Shown here: in pieces, positions 36,649 to 45,632 of the stretch | Layout of the letters: every line of letters begins with the position of its first letter | How positions within the stretch are numbered: the stretch's first letter is position 1 | Origin: Nocardioides rotundus | GTDB lineage: Bacteria > Actinomycetota > Actinomycetes > Propionibacteriales > Nocardioidaceae | Assembly (NCBI RefSeq): GCF_019931675.1 | Contig: NZ_CP082922.1 | Span: 2,743,001 to 2,807,000 of the forward strand | Length of the DNA stretch: 64,000 nucleotides | Reading direction: 5' to 3' | Position numbers and translations under genes: made by a program | The notes under the pieces: generated by a model | What the model saw: only the letters and a program-made list of their open reading frames with translations | Database searches by the model: none | What the model was told of the DNA's origin: nothing

Positions 36649-37770
36649 TCAGCGCAGGCCGGTCCCCCGGTTGAGCGCGAGCTGCAGCAGCCGGTCGACC
36701 AGCTCGGGGTAGGGCAGCCCGGTCGCCTTCCACAGCTCGGGGTACATCGACGTCGGCGTGAAGCCGGGCATCGTGTTGAGCTCGTTGATCACCACCGAGC
36801 CGTCGGGCATCACGAAGAAGTCCACGCGCGCCAGCCCCTCGCCGCCGACCGCCTCGAAGGCACGGGCCGCGAGCTCGCGCAGCTGGACGACGACGTCCTC
36901 GGGCAGGTCGGCCGGGATGTCCAGCTCGGTCTCCTGGCCGGGGAGGTACTTCGCCTCCAGGTCGTAGAACTCGTGCCCCCCGCCGATCCGGATCTCCCCG
37001 GGGACGCTGGTCTCCGGGTCGCCGCCGTGCAGGCTGCCCAGGACACCGCACTCGACCTCGCGCCCAGCGAGGGCCGCGGCCTCCACGAGCGCCTTGGGGT
37101 CGTGCCGGTGCGCCTCGGCGATCGCGTCGTCCAGCTCGCCAGCGTCGTGCACCTTGCTGATGCCGTAGGACGAGCCGCCGCGCGCGGGCTTGACGAACAG
37201 CGGGAAGCCCAGGGCCTCGGCCCGCTCGCGCACCCCTGCCTGGTCGCGGCTCCAGTCCCGCTCGGTGACGGTGAAGGAGGGGAGCACGGGCAGCCCGGCC
37301 GCGGCGAGCACGACCTTCATGTAGGCCTTGTCCATGCTGACCGCCGACGCGAGCACCCCGGCGCCGACGTAGCGCACCCCCGCCAGCTCGAGCATCCCCT
37401 GGATGGTGCCGTCCTCGCCCCACGGGCCGTGCAGCAGCGGGAAGACGACGTCGACCTCGCCGAGCGTGCGCGGTGGGCTGGACGGCTCGGTCACGACCAG
37501 GTCGGTCGCTCCGGCGATCCGCTCCAGGCTCACCGCGGCCCGGTCCTCGTCGACGCTGGGGAACGCGTTGTCGCGGATGGCCAGCTCAGCGGGCTCGTCG
37601 GCCTCGAGCACCCACCGCCCGTCGCGGGTGATGCCGACCGGGACGACGTCGTACTTCTCCCGGTCGATGGCCGCGAGGACGCTCCCCGCGGTGACGCAGG
37701 AGATGCCGTGCTCGTCGGACCGGCCGCCGAAGACGACGGCCACACGGGGCTTGCGGGTGCTCTCGTTCAT
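36649..37770 (-). CDS. ddl: D-alanine--D-alanine ligase
   Basis: A 373-residue ATP-grasp ligase that makes the D-Ala-D-Ala dipeptide of peptidoglycan. VVFGGRSDEHGISC opens the protein, LLHGPWGEDGTIQGMLE and FVKPARGGSSYGISKV bind substrate and ATP, and the metal site is FVMPDGSVVINELNTMPGFT. TAGGGT is 7 nt before the ATG at 37770 (leaderless), facing the divergent PLP-enzyme gene. Confidence 0.96.
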   Translation of the reverse strand: MNESTRKPRVAVVFGGRSDEHGISCVTAGSVLAAIDREKYDVVPVGITRDGRWVLEADEPAELAIRDNAFPSVDEDRAAVSLERIAGATDLVVTEPSSPPRTLGEVDVVFPLLHGPWGEDGTIQGMLELAGVRYVGAGVLASAVSMDKAYMKVVLAAAGLPVLPSFTVTERDWSRDQAGVRERAEALGFPLFVKPARGGSSYGISKVHDAGELDDAIAEAHRHDPKALVEAAALAGREVECGVLGSLHGGDPETSVPGEIRIGGGHEFYDLEAKYLPGQETELDIPADLPEDVVVQLRELAARAFEAVGGEGLARVDFFVMPDGSVVINELNTMPGFTPTSMYPELWKATGLPYPELVDRLLQLALNRGTGLR

Positions 37771-37801
37771 CGGCTCGACCCTACGGCCTAGGCTCGTCGC
37801 C
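37771..37801. promoter_or_regulatory. 31-bp divergent double leaderless promoter
   Basis: Minus-strand TAGGGT (37778-37783) is 7 nt from the ddl ATG and plus-strand TAGGCT (37789-37794) is 7 nt from the PLP-enzyme ATG. The whole intergenic space is 31 bp, so the two -10 boxes are only five bases apart and their RNA polymerase footprints must overlap. Any -35 contacts would be inside the opposite gene. Confidence 0.55.
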
Positions 37802-38899
37802 ATGCCTGATGACATGCCCGCCGAGGAGTCGCCGACGACGCGGACGCTGCGCCCGGCCACGGTCGCGGTGACCGCCGGCCGACCGCCGCACACGACCGAC
37901 CAGCCGCTCAACGTGCCGGTCACCTTCGCCTCGACCTACGTCGCGGGCGGCGACCTGGAGTACGGCCGCTACGACAATCCGAGCTGGGCGGCGTTCGAGG
38001 AGGCGCTGGGCCGGCTGGAGGGGGGCCGCTGCCTCTCCTTCGCCTCCGGGCTCGCGGCGGTCTCGACCGTGCTGGACCTGGTCGGCCACGGGGCGAAGGT
38101 CGTGGCTCCCCGGCACGCCTACAACGGCGTGATCGGCCAGCTCGGCGACCTGGAGATGCGCGGCCGCCTGACCGCGCAGCTGGTCGACGTGACCGACACC
38201 GACGCCATGGTCGCCGCGTGCGAGGACGCCGCCCTGGTGTGGCTGGAGTCGCCGACGAACCCCGCGCTGGAGGTCGCCGACATCCCCGCGATCACCCGGG
38301 CCGCGCACGAGGCCGGCGCCTATGTGGTCGTGGACAACACCTTCGCCACCCCGCTGCTGCAGCGTCCGCTGGACGACGACGTCGACCTGGTGCTGCACTC
38401 GGCCACCAAGTTCATCGCCGGCCACTCCGACGTACTCATGGGCGCGGTCGCGACCCGCGACGACGAGCTGTACGGCGTGCTCAAGGGCCGCCGCGACCTC
38501 ACCGGCGCCGTCCCCGGGCCGATGGAGGCCTTCCTCGCGCTGCGCGGCCTGCGCACCCTGCACCTGCGGGTCGAGCGTGCCGAGGCGAACGCCCAGGAGC
38601 TGGTACGCCGGCTCTCCGAGCACCCGGCCGTCGGCGAGGTGCGCTACCCCGGCTTCGGCGCGATCATCTCCATCGTGCTGGCGCAGGGGGCGATGGCCGC
38701 CGACCTGTTGACCCACAAGACCTCGCTGTGGGTGCACGCCACGTCCCTCGGCGGCGTCGAGTCGACCTTCGAGCGGCGCCGCCGGTGGAAGGTCGAACCC
38801 GCGACGATCCCGGACGCGCTGGTCCGGATGAGCGTCGGCGTCGAGGACGTCGAGGACCTCTGGGACGACCTGCGCCCGGCCCTGGACGGGCTGGTCTGA
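37802..38899 (+). CDS. Cys/Met metabolism PLP-dependent enzyme (cystathionine gamma-synthase/lyase-like)
   Basis: A 365-residue trans-sulphuration family enzyme. [53 protein letters not shown] and VVDNTFATP are family signatures; the PLP lysine is in [17 protein letters not shown]. Possible activities are cystathionine gamma-synthase, gamma-lyase or O-acyl-homoserine sulphhydrylase; sequence alone does not decide. The start ATG at 37802 is leaderless (TAGGCT 7 nt upstream). Confidence 0.87.
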   Translation: MPDDMPAEESPTTRTLRPATVAVTAGRPPHTTDQPLNVPVTFASTYVAGGDLEYGRYDNPSWAAFEEALGRLEGGRCLSFASGLAAVSTVLDLVGHGAKVVAPRHAYNGVIGQLGDLEMRGRLTAQLVDVTDTDAMVAACEDAALVWLESPTNPALEVADIPAITRAAHEAGAYVVVDNTFATPLLQRPLDDDVDLVLHSATKFIAGHSDVLMGAVATRDDELYGVLKGRRDLTGAVPGPMEAFLALRGLRTLHLRVERAEANAQELVRRLSEHPAVGEVRYPGFGAIISIVLAQGAMAADLLTHKTSLWVHATSLGGVESTFERRRRWKVEPATIPDALVRMSVGVEDVEDLWDDLRPALDGLV

Positions 38900-38905
38900 G
38901 GGTCC

Positions 38906-39916
38906 TCAGTCCGTCTCGGCCTTGGTGTCGCGCTCGATGAAGGCGTGCACCATGTCCGAGGCGGTCATCTCGCCCTGGACCACCTTGTCCACGTGCTCGA
39001 CCACCGGGGCGTCGACGCCGGTGCGCTCGGCGAGCGCCCGCAGGGACGAGCAGGACTTCGCGCCCTCGGCCACCTGGCGCGTGGAGGCGACGATCTCCTC
39101 GGTGGTCATGCCGCGGCCGAGCTTCTCGCCGAAGGTCCGGTTGCGCGAGAGCGGCGAGGAGCAGGTGGCGACAAGGTCGCCGAGGCCGGCCAGGCCCATG
39201 AGTGTCAACGGGTTGGCCCCCAGGCCGGTCGAGAGCCGCGCCGTCTCCGCCAGGCCGCGCGTGATGACCGACGCGGTGGTGTTGTCGCCGAACCCGAGAC
39301 CGACCGCCATCCCGACGGCGAGCGCGACGACGTTCTTGTAGGCACCGCCCATCTCGCACCCGAGCACGTCGACGGAGGTGTAGGGGCGGAACGCCCGTGA
39401 GTGCACCCGGTCCTGGATCTGCTGGGCGACCGACTCGTCGGCGCAGGCGACGACCGAGGCGGCCGGGTCGCGACGGGCGATCTCCTTGGACAGGTTCGGC
39501 CCCGTCACCACGGCGATCCGCTCGGGTCCGGCTCCGGTCACCTCGGCGATCACCTCGCTCATCCGCTTCAGCGAGCCGAGCTCCACGCCCTTCATCAGCG
39601 AGACCATCGGCGCGGTGGCCGGGAGCAGCGGCGCCCACTCGGTGAGGTTCTCCCGGAAGCTCTGCGACGGTACGGCGAAGACCACCAGGTCCGAGCCGTC
39701 CACGGCCTCCTCCACGTCGTGGGTCGCGCGCACCCGGTCGGGCAGCAGCACGTCCTCGGGCAGGTAGTCGGGGTTGCGGTGCTCGGCGTTGATCACGTCG
39801 CACACCTCCTGGCGGCGCCCCCAGATGGTCACGTCGTTGCCCGCATCGGCGAGCACGACGGAGAAGGCGGTTCCCCAGGACCCGGCCCCGAAGACCGTCA
39901 CCTTGCCGTGGCTCAC
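38906..39916 (-). CDS. gpsA: Glycerol-3-phosphate dehydrogenase [NAD(P)+]
   Basis: A 336-residue GpsA that reduces dihydroxyacetone phosphate for phospholipid synthesis. VTVFGAGSWGTAFSVVLADAG is the dinucleotide fold (start), the substrate site is CEMGGAYKNVVALAVGMAVG and GLGDLVATCSSPLSRNRTFG. GTG start at 39916 overlaps the plsC stop (GTGA), giving a plsC-gpsA operon that supplies and uses glycerol 3-phosphate. Confidence 0.96.
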   Translation of the reverse strand: MSHGKVTVFGAGSWGTAFSVVLADAGNDVTIWGRRQEVCDVINAEHRNPDYLPEDVLLPDRVRATHDVEEAVDGSDLVVFAVPSQSFRENLTEWAPLLPATAPMVSLMKGVELGSLKRMSEVIAEVTGAGPERIAVVTGPNLSKEIARRDPAASVVACADESVAQQIQDRVHSRAFRPYTSVDVLGCEMGGAYKNVVALAVGMAVGLGFGDNTTASVITRGLAETARLSTGLGANPLTLMGLAGLGDLVATCSSPLSRNRTFGEKLGRGMTTEEIVASTRQVAEGAKSCSSLRALAERTGVDAPVVEHVDKVVQGEMTASDMVHAFIERDTKAETD

Positions 39917-40674
39917 TCGCGATCTCGCTTCCTGTTCGGGTTCCCGGTCTCCTCCACGCCGGCCTTGCGCGGGTCGAACCGCTCGGCCGGTGCCGGCTCC
40001 CCCCGGACGTCGGAGACCAGCGTGGTGATGGCCTCCATGATCCGGTCGGTAGCGGCGTGGATGTTGCGCTGCGACCGCTCCTCGGCGCGCAGGTCGTCCA
40101 GCGGCACCGGGTCTCCGGCCTTCATGGTGATGTGCTTGCGCGGCCACAGGTCGGGCTTGTGGGCGTACGGCGGCAGGATCGACTGCGCTCCCCAGTGCCC
40201 GATGGGGATCACCGGCGCCGAGGTCTCCAGGGCGATCCGGGCCGCACCGGTCTTGCCGCGCATCGGCCACAGGTCGGGGTCGCGGGTGATGGTGCCCTCG
40301 GGGTAGACGACCACGCACTCCCCGTCGTTGACGGCCTGCACCGCGGCGTCGTACGCCCCGACCGCGTTGCGGCTGAGCCGCTCGACCGGGATCTGGCCGG
40401 CGCTGGTGAGGAAGCCGCCGAGCGCCTTGTTGGTGAACAGGCCGGACTTCGCGAGGTAGCGCGGGAGCCGGCCGTGGTCGTAGAGGAAGTGCGCGACCAG
40501 CAGGGGGTCGAGGTGGGAGATGTGGTTGAGCGCGATCACGCAGCCACCGGTCGCGGGGATCTTCTCCCCGTCGATCCAGGTCCGCGACGCGATCCCGAGG
40601 AGGGGCGGCTTGAGGATCGCCACCCCCAGCCCGAAGGCCCAGCCGCGCGGCTGGGAGAGCTTGCGCACCGTCAC
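39913..40674 (-). CDS. plsC: 1-acyl-sn-glycerol-3-phosphate acyltransferase
   Basis: A 253-residue PlsC-type acyltransferase. The catalytic NHxxxxD is NHISHLD, followed by VYPEGTITRDPDLWPMRGK and VIPIGHWG, the remaining acyltransferase blocks. It acylates lysophosphatidic acid at the membrane. GTG start at 40674, with GGAGAGAGGG upstream. Co-transcribed with gpsA. Confidence 0.92.
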   Translation of the reverse strand: MTVRKLSQPRGWAFGLGVAILKPPLLGIASRTWIDGEKIPATGGCVIALNHISHLDPLLVAHFLYDHGRLPRYLAKSGLFTNKALGGFLTSAGQIPVERLSRNAVGAYDAAVQAVNDGECVVVYPEGTITRDPDLWPMRGKTGAARIALETSAPVIPIGHWGAQSILPPYAHKPDLWPRKHITMKAGDPVPLDDLRAEERSQRNIHAATDRIMEAITTLVSDVRGEPAPAERFDPRKAGVEETGNPNRKRDRE

Positions 40675-40737
40675 TTCTTCGACCCTCTCTCCTACCGGAT
40701 TCGCCTCAGGCTACTGCCTGGCGGCAGGATCGACCGG

Positions 40738-41349
40738 GTGGCGACACTCTCCCCCGTGCTCCTGCTCCCGGTGAAGTCGCCGGCGCGGGGCAAGTCGCGG
40801 CTGACCGGCAGGGCGCCCGAGGACCGCGAGGCGCTGGCCCGGGCCTTCGCCCAGGACACCCTGGAGGCCGCGCTGTCGGTCGAGGGCATCGGGCGGGTGG
40901 TGGTGCTGACCACCGACGAGAGCGTCGCCGAGGCCGCCCGAGCGGCCGGCGCCGAGGCCCGGCCGGACGCCGTACCCGGAGACCTGAACGCGACGCTCAC
41001 CGCGGCCGCAGCCGAGGTCGCATCCGACCACCCGGTCATCGCCCTGTGCGCGGACCTCCCGTCGTTGCGGGGCTCCGACCTGTCGCGGCTCCTGGCGGAG
41101 ATACCCGTCGAGGCCGAGGCGTTCGTCCCCGACGCCGCCGGGTCGGGCACCACGACGTACGTCGCGCCGACGGCACGCTTCGCTCCCCGCTTCGGCCCGG
41201 GCTCCGCCCAGGCCCACCGGGATGCCGGCGCGACGCCCGTCGGCCTGGAGCTCGCACGACTGAGGGCCGACGTCGACGACGCGGCCGCTCTCGAGCGCGC
41301 GGCGGCCCTGGGCCTCGGTCCCCACACCGCAGCGGTGATGGGGTCCTGA
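40738..41349 (+). CDS. cofC: 2-phospho-L-lactate / phosphoenolpyruvate guanylyltransferase (F420 synthesis)
   Basis: A 203-residue CofC/FbiD. LLPVKSPARGKSRL (residues 8-21) is the nucleotide-binding signature and ALCADLPSLRGSDL the metal/GTP site; AGSGTTTYVAP and FGPGSAQAHRDAG are conserved. It activates phosphoenolpyruvate or phospholactate with GTP for coenzyme F420. GTG start at 40738. Other F420 genes are not in the window. Confidence 0.92.
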   Translation: MATLSPVLLLPVKSPARGKSRLTGRAPEDREALARAFAQDTLEAALSVEGIGRVVVLTTDESVAEAARAAGAEARPDAVPGDLNATLTAAAAEVASDHPVIALCADLPSLRGSDLSRLLAEIPVEAEAFVPDAAGSGTTTYVAPTARFAPRFGPGSAQAHRDAGATPVGLELARLRADVDDAAALERAAALGLGPHTAAVMGS

Positions 41350-41353
41350 CGCA

Positions 41354-41389
41354 CGAGGGCCCGCGACCGTCGCCGGTCACGGGGCCTCG
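41354..41389. terminator. Hairpin between convergent cofC and HU
   Basis: CGAGGGCCCG (41354-41363) pairs, with one mismatch, with CGGGGCCTCG (41380-41389), and GACCG/CGGTC extends the stem inward. It fills the 55-bp convergent space and can serve both genes; no T-run is seen on either side. Confidence 0.55.
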
Positions 41390-41404
41390 CGGAGGTGGGT
41401 GCGG

Positions 41405-42025
41405 TCAGCTCTTCTTCGCGGTCTTCTTCGCCGTGGACTTCTTCGCGGTGCTGGTCTTCTTCGCCGCCGTGCTCTTGGCGGGAGCCTTCTTCGCGGTGGT
41501 CTTCTTCGCCGTGCTCGCCTTCTTGGCCGGCGACGCCTTGGCGGTGCTCGCCTTCTTCGCCGGCGACTTCTTCGCGGTGCTCGCCTTCTTCGCCGTGGTG
41601 GTCTTCTTGGCCGCGGTGGACTTCGCCGGCGACTTCTTCGCCGTGGTGGTCTTCTTCGCCGCGGTCGACTTGGCCGGCGACTTCTTCGCGGTGGACGTCG
41701 ACGACGTGGCCTTCTTCGCCGTGGCTGCAGGGAGCTTGGGCAGCTTCTTCGCGCCGGAGATGACGTTCTTCAGGTCCGCGCCGGCGGTGAACTTCGGCAC
41801 CGCCTTCTTCTTCGTCCGCAGACTCTCGCCGGTGGCGGGGTTGCGCACGGTGCGGGCACTGCGGACGCGCTTCTCGAACGAGCCGAAGCCCGTGATCGCG
41901 ACCTTCTCGCCCTTGGCGACCTCGCGCGTGATGGTGTCGAGCACCGACTCCAGCGCGTGTGCTGCCTGCTTCCGGTTCCCCTCGAAGCGCGCCGCCAGAG
42001 TGTCGATGAGTTGGCTCTTGTTCAC
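41405..42025 (-). CDS. hup: HU-type nucleoid protein with lysine/alanine-rich tail
   Basis: A 206-residue DNA-binding protein. Residues 1-90 are a standard HU fold (NKSQLIDTLAARFEGNRKQA, GFGSFEKRVRSARTVRNP). The tail of about 110 residues is made of degenerate AKK-containing repeats (STAAKKTTTAKKSPAK), as in actinobacterial HupB/HupS and eukaryotic H1. It compacts DNA. GTG start at 42025 with GGGAAAGG upstream. The repeats make this region prone to copy-number change. Confidence 0.95.
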   Translation of the reverse strand: MNKSQLIDTLAARFEGNRKQAAHALESVLDTITREVAKGEKVAITGFGSFEKRVRSARTVRNPATGESLRTKKKAVPKFTAGADLKNVISGAKKLPKLPAATAKKATSSTSTAKKSPAKSTAAKKTTTAKKSPAKSTAAKKTTTAKKASTAKKSPAKKASTAKASPAKKASTAKKTTAKKAPAKSTAAKKTSTAKKSTAKKTAKKS

Positions 42026-42084
42026 TGGTTCTTCCCTTTCCCATGAACGGCGACAGTCGGACACGGTGCCCGTCGTCCCCAGGC

Positions 42085-42113
42085 ACGCTAGGCACTCGTG
42101 GCGTCCGCCACAA
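42085..42113 (-). promoter_or_regulatory. Sigma-A-like promoter of HU
   Basis: Minus-strand TTGTGG (42108-42113), 17-bp spacer, TAGCGT (42085-42090). It lies between the leuD terminator and the HU gene and would give a 5' UTR of about 50-55 nt with a Shine-Dalgarno. Confidence 0.6.
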
Positions 42114-42118
42114 TGGCG

Positions 42119-42162
42119 AAACGCCCAGATCCCCCGTGTTTTCGGGGCGATCCGGGCGTTTT
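42119..42162. terminator. Long bidirectional-looking terminator after leuD
   Basis: AACGCCC (42120-42126) pairs with GGGCGTT (42154-42160); the stem continues through AGATC/GATCC and a CCCCG/CGGGG core with an A/T-rich loop. T-tracts flank both sides (TTTT on plus, TTTC on minus). It ends leuCD transcription before the HU promoter. Confidence 0.75.
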
Positions 42163-42168
42163 CGCGCC

Positions 42169-42774
42169 TCAGGCGTTCGCGGTGGTGGGCTTCCAGGGAT
42201 GACGCCGGTGCTCGTAGTCGAGGATCGCGTCCTCGTGACCGAGGGTGATCCCGATGTCGTCGAGGCCCTCGAGCAGTCGGTATCGGGTGTAGTCGTCGAT
42301 GTCGAAGGAGTCCTCGATCGCGTCCGGTCCGTCGCCGGCGCGGAGGGTCCGGCTCTCCAGGTCGACGCTCACCTCGCCCCCGGGGTTCTCCTCCAGGAAC
42401 GCCCACAGTCGCTCGACCACCTTCTGGTCGACCTGGGCGGCGAGCAGCCCCGCCTTGCCGGCGTTGCCGCGGAAGATGTCGGCGAAGCGCGAGGAGAGCA
42501 CGACCTTGAAGCCGTAGTTCTGCAGCGCCCACACCGCGTGCTCCCGAGACGACCCGGTGCCGAAGTCGGGCCCGGCCACGAGCACGCTGCCGTTGCGGTA
42601 GGGCTCCTGGTTGAGGACGAAGGAGTCGTCGCCGCGCCAGGCGGCGAACAGCCCGTCCTCGAAGCCGGTGCGGGTCACCCGCTTGAGGTAGACCGCCGGG
42701 ATGATCTGGTCGGTGTCGACGTTGCTCGCGCGCAGCGGGACGCCGACGCCGGTGTGCTGGGTGAAGGGCTCCAT
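42169..42774 (-). CDS. leuD: 3-isopropylmalate dehydratase small subunit
   Basis: A 201-residue Leu[20 protein letters not shown] and [18 protein letters not shown] hold the substrate-binding Ser/Arg residues. With LeuC it isomerises isopropylmalate in leucine synthesis. Lies 1 bp after leuC. Confidence 0.97.
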   Translation of the reverse strand: MEPFTQHTGVGVPLRASNVDTDQIIPAVYLKRVTRTGFEDGLFAAWRGDDSFVLNQEPYRNGSVLVAGPDFGTGSSREHAVWALQNYGFKVVLSSRFADIFRGNAGKAGLLAAQVDQKVVERLWAFLEENPGGEVSVDLESRTLRAGDGPDAIEDSFDIDDYTRYRLLEGLDDIGITLGHEDAILDYEHRRHPWKPTTANA

Positions 42775-42775
42775 G

Positions 42776-44194
<1,419 letters not shown>

Positions 44195-44239
44195 GACTCG
44201 TTCCTCTCGCTCGAGTTGCATCCCATGATCTGAGACGGC

Positions 44240-44252
44240 AATATTGGAATAT
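44240..44252. promoter_or_regulatory. AT-rich palindrome between leuC and ndgR (possible NdgR operator)
   Basis: ATATT-GG-AATAT (44241-44252) is an inverted repeat in otherwise GC-rich DNA and reaches into the ndgR start codon. In the 56-bp leuC-ndgR space it is the clearest symmetrical element. NdgR/LtbR regulators are known to act on leuCD and on their own genes; assignment to this palindrome is inferred. Confidence 0.4.
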
Positions 44253-44973
44253 GGACAACACTAGCGGAGTCGGCGTTCTGGACAAAGCCGCACTCGTCCT
44301 CGCCGCCCTCGAGGCCGGCCCGGCGACGCTCGCCGGCCTGGTCGCCGGCACCGGCCTGGCCCGTCCGACCGCGCACCGACTGGCCGTGGCGCTTGAGCAC
44401 CACCGCCTGGTGGCCCGGGACATGCAGGGCCGCTTCGTGCTCGGCCCCCGCCTCACCGAGCTGGCCGCCGCGGCCGGGGAGGACCGCCTGCTGGCCGCCG
44501 CGGGCCCGGTGCTCGCTCGGCTGCGCGACATCACCGGAGAGTCCGCGCAGCTGTGGCGCCGTCAGGGCGACCACCGCGTGTGCGTGGCCGCCGCCGAGCG
44601 CCCGTCGGGCCTGCGCGACACCATCCCCGTCGGCTCGCAGCTCACCATGAGCGCCGGGTCCGCCGCCCAGGTGCTGCTGGCCTGGGAGGACCCGGAGCGG
44701 ATGCACCGCGGCCTGCAGAGCGCGGCGTTCTCGGCCACCGCCCTCTCCGGGATCCGCCGTCGCGGCTGGGCCCAGTCGATCGGCGAGCGCGAGGCCGGCG
44801 TCGCCTCGGTGTCCGCGCCCGTCCGATCCCCCAGCGGCAAGGTGATCGCCGCCGTGTCGGTCTCCGGCCCGCTCGAGCGGCTGTCCCGCCAGCCCGGCCG
44901 GATGCACGCCCCCGCCGTCCTCGCCGCCGCTGACCGGCTCTCGGAGAGCCTGCGCCGGGCCGCCGCGGAGTGA
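44251..44973 (+). CDS. ndgR: IclR-family regulator NdgR/LtbR-like
   Basis: A 240-residue transcription factor: winged-helix N-terminus ([20 protein letters not shown]...[15 protein letters not shown]) and an IclR effector domain ([19 protein letters not shown]). Divergent from leuCD, which is the arrangement of NdgR in Streptomyces and LtbR in Corynebacterium, regulators of leucine and other amino-acid genes. The effector is uncertain. No good Shine-Dalgarno precedes the ATG; CAATAT 6 nt upstream could be a -10 for a leaderless transcript. Confidence 0.92.
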   Translation: MDNTSGVGVLDKAALVLAALEAGPATLAGLVAGTGLARPTAHRLAVALEHHRLVARDMQGRFVLGPRLTELAAAAGEDRLLAAAGPVLARLRDITGESAQLWRRQGDHRVCVAAAERPSGLRDTIPVGSQLTMSAGSAAQVLLAWEDPERMHRGLQSAAFSATALSGIRRRGWAQSIGEREAGVASVSAPVRSPSGKVIAAVSVSGPLERLSRQPGRMHAPAVLAAADRLSESLRRAAAE

Positions 44974-45073
44974 GGGGCTCAGCGGTCGGACGTGACCTGG
45001 GTCACCGCAGATCGTTGACAAGATGAGTATCCCGACCCATGCGGGCTCCCCCTGGGCACCGGCAGAGTCGGGG

Positions 45074-45127
45074 ACAACCGGTCCGGCCGGGAGCGAGTAC
45101 GGGGGTCTCGCTTCCGGCCGGACCGTT
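45074..45127. terminator. Large imperfect inverted repeat between ndgR and ogt
   Basis: GGTCCGGCCGG-n-AGCGAG on the left arm (from 45080) pairs with CTCGCT-n-CCGGCCGGACC on the right arm; outer ACAAC/GTTGT adds five pairs after one bulge. With about 22 pairs this is a bidirectional terminator for the convergent genes. The rest of the ndgR-ogt gap (44974-45073) has a 14-bp palindrome GTGACCTGGGTCAC (44992-45005) and a TTGACA (45015-45020) with no convincing -10; I see no gene there. Confidence 0.65.
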
Positions 45128-45142
45128 GTCACGCCCGGCCGT

Positions 45143-45631
45143 TCAGAGCGCGAAGAGCGCCTCTGACTCCAGGGCGAGCAGGGTCTGCTTGCGCTCCAGG
45201 CCCCCGGCGTAGCCCACCAGCTTGCCGTTCGCCCCGATCACCCGGTGACACGGGATCACGATCGCGAGCGGGTTCCGCCCGTTGGCCAGGCCCACCGCGC
45301 GCGACGCGGCGCCGGTCATGCCCAGCCGGAGCGCGAGTGCGCCGTACGACGTCGTCTCGCCCCAGCCGATGCCGCGCAGCTCCTGCCACACCCGCTGCTG
45401 GAAGTCGGTGCCCCGCGGGGCGAGCGGGAGGTCGAAGTCGCGGCGCTCGCGGGCGAAGTACGCCGCCAGCTGGTCGCGGGCCTCCGCCAACAGCGGGTCG
45501 TCGTCGACGCGCTCGCCCAGCGGGAGGCCGTCACGGGGCGGCTGGTAGGGGGCGAAGTCGATGCGGGTCAGCTCGCCGCGATGCTCGACGAGCCGCAGCT
45601 CGCCCACCGGCGTGTCCATCACGGTCCACAT
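45143..45631 (-). CDS. ogt: Methylated-DNA--protein-cysteine methyltransferase
   Basis: A 162-residue suicide repair protein that takes the methyl group from O6-methylguanine. The acceptor cysteine is in IPCHRVIGANGKLVGYAGGLE; the DNA-binding helix contains RAVGLANGRNPLAI. It begins 1 bp after the Ada-AlkA gene, so both alkylation-repair proteins are made together. Confidence 0.96.
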   Translation of the reverse strand: MWTVMDTPVGELRLVEHRGELTRIDFAPYQPPRDGLPLGERVDDDPLLAEARDQLAAYFARERRDFDLPLAPRGTDFQQRVWQELRGIGWGETTSYGALALRLGMTGAASRAVGLANGRNPLAIVIPCHRVIGANGKLVGYAGGLERKQTLLALESEALFAL

Positions 45632-45632
45632 G

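Noticed and set aside
41399..42046. Highly hydrophobic Leu/Phe/Ala-rich frames on the plus strand opposite HU
   Set aside because: These are the complement of the Lys/Ala repeat tail; the periodicity is that of the HU repeats and no independent signals exist.
45015..45020. TTGACA in the ndgR-ogt gap as a promoter
   Set aside because: No -10 at 16-19 bp and no gene downstream before the bidirectional terminator; kept only as a note.
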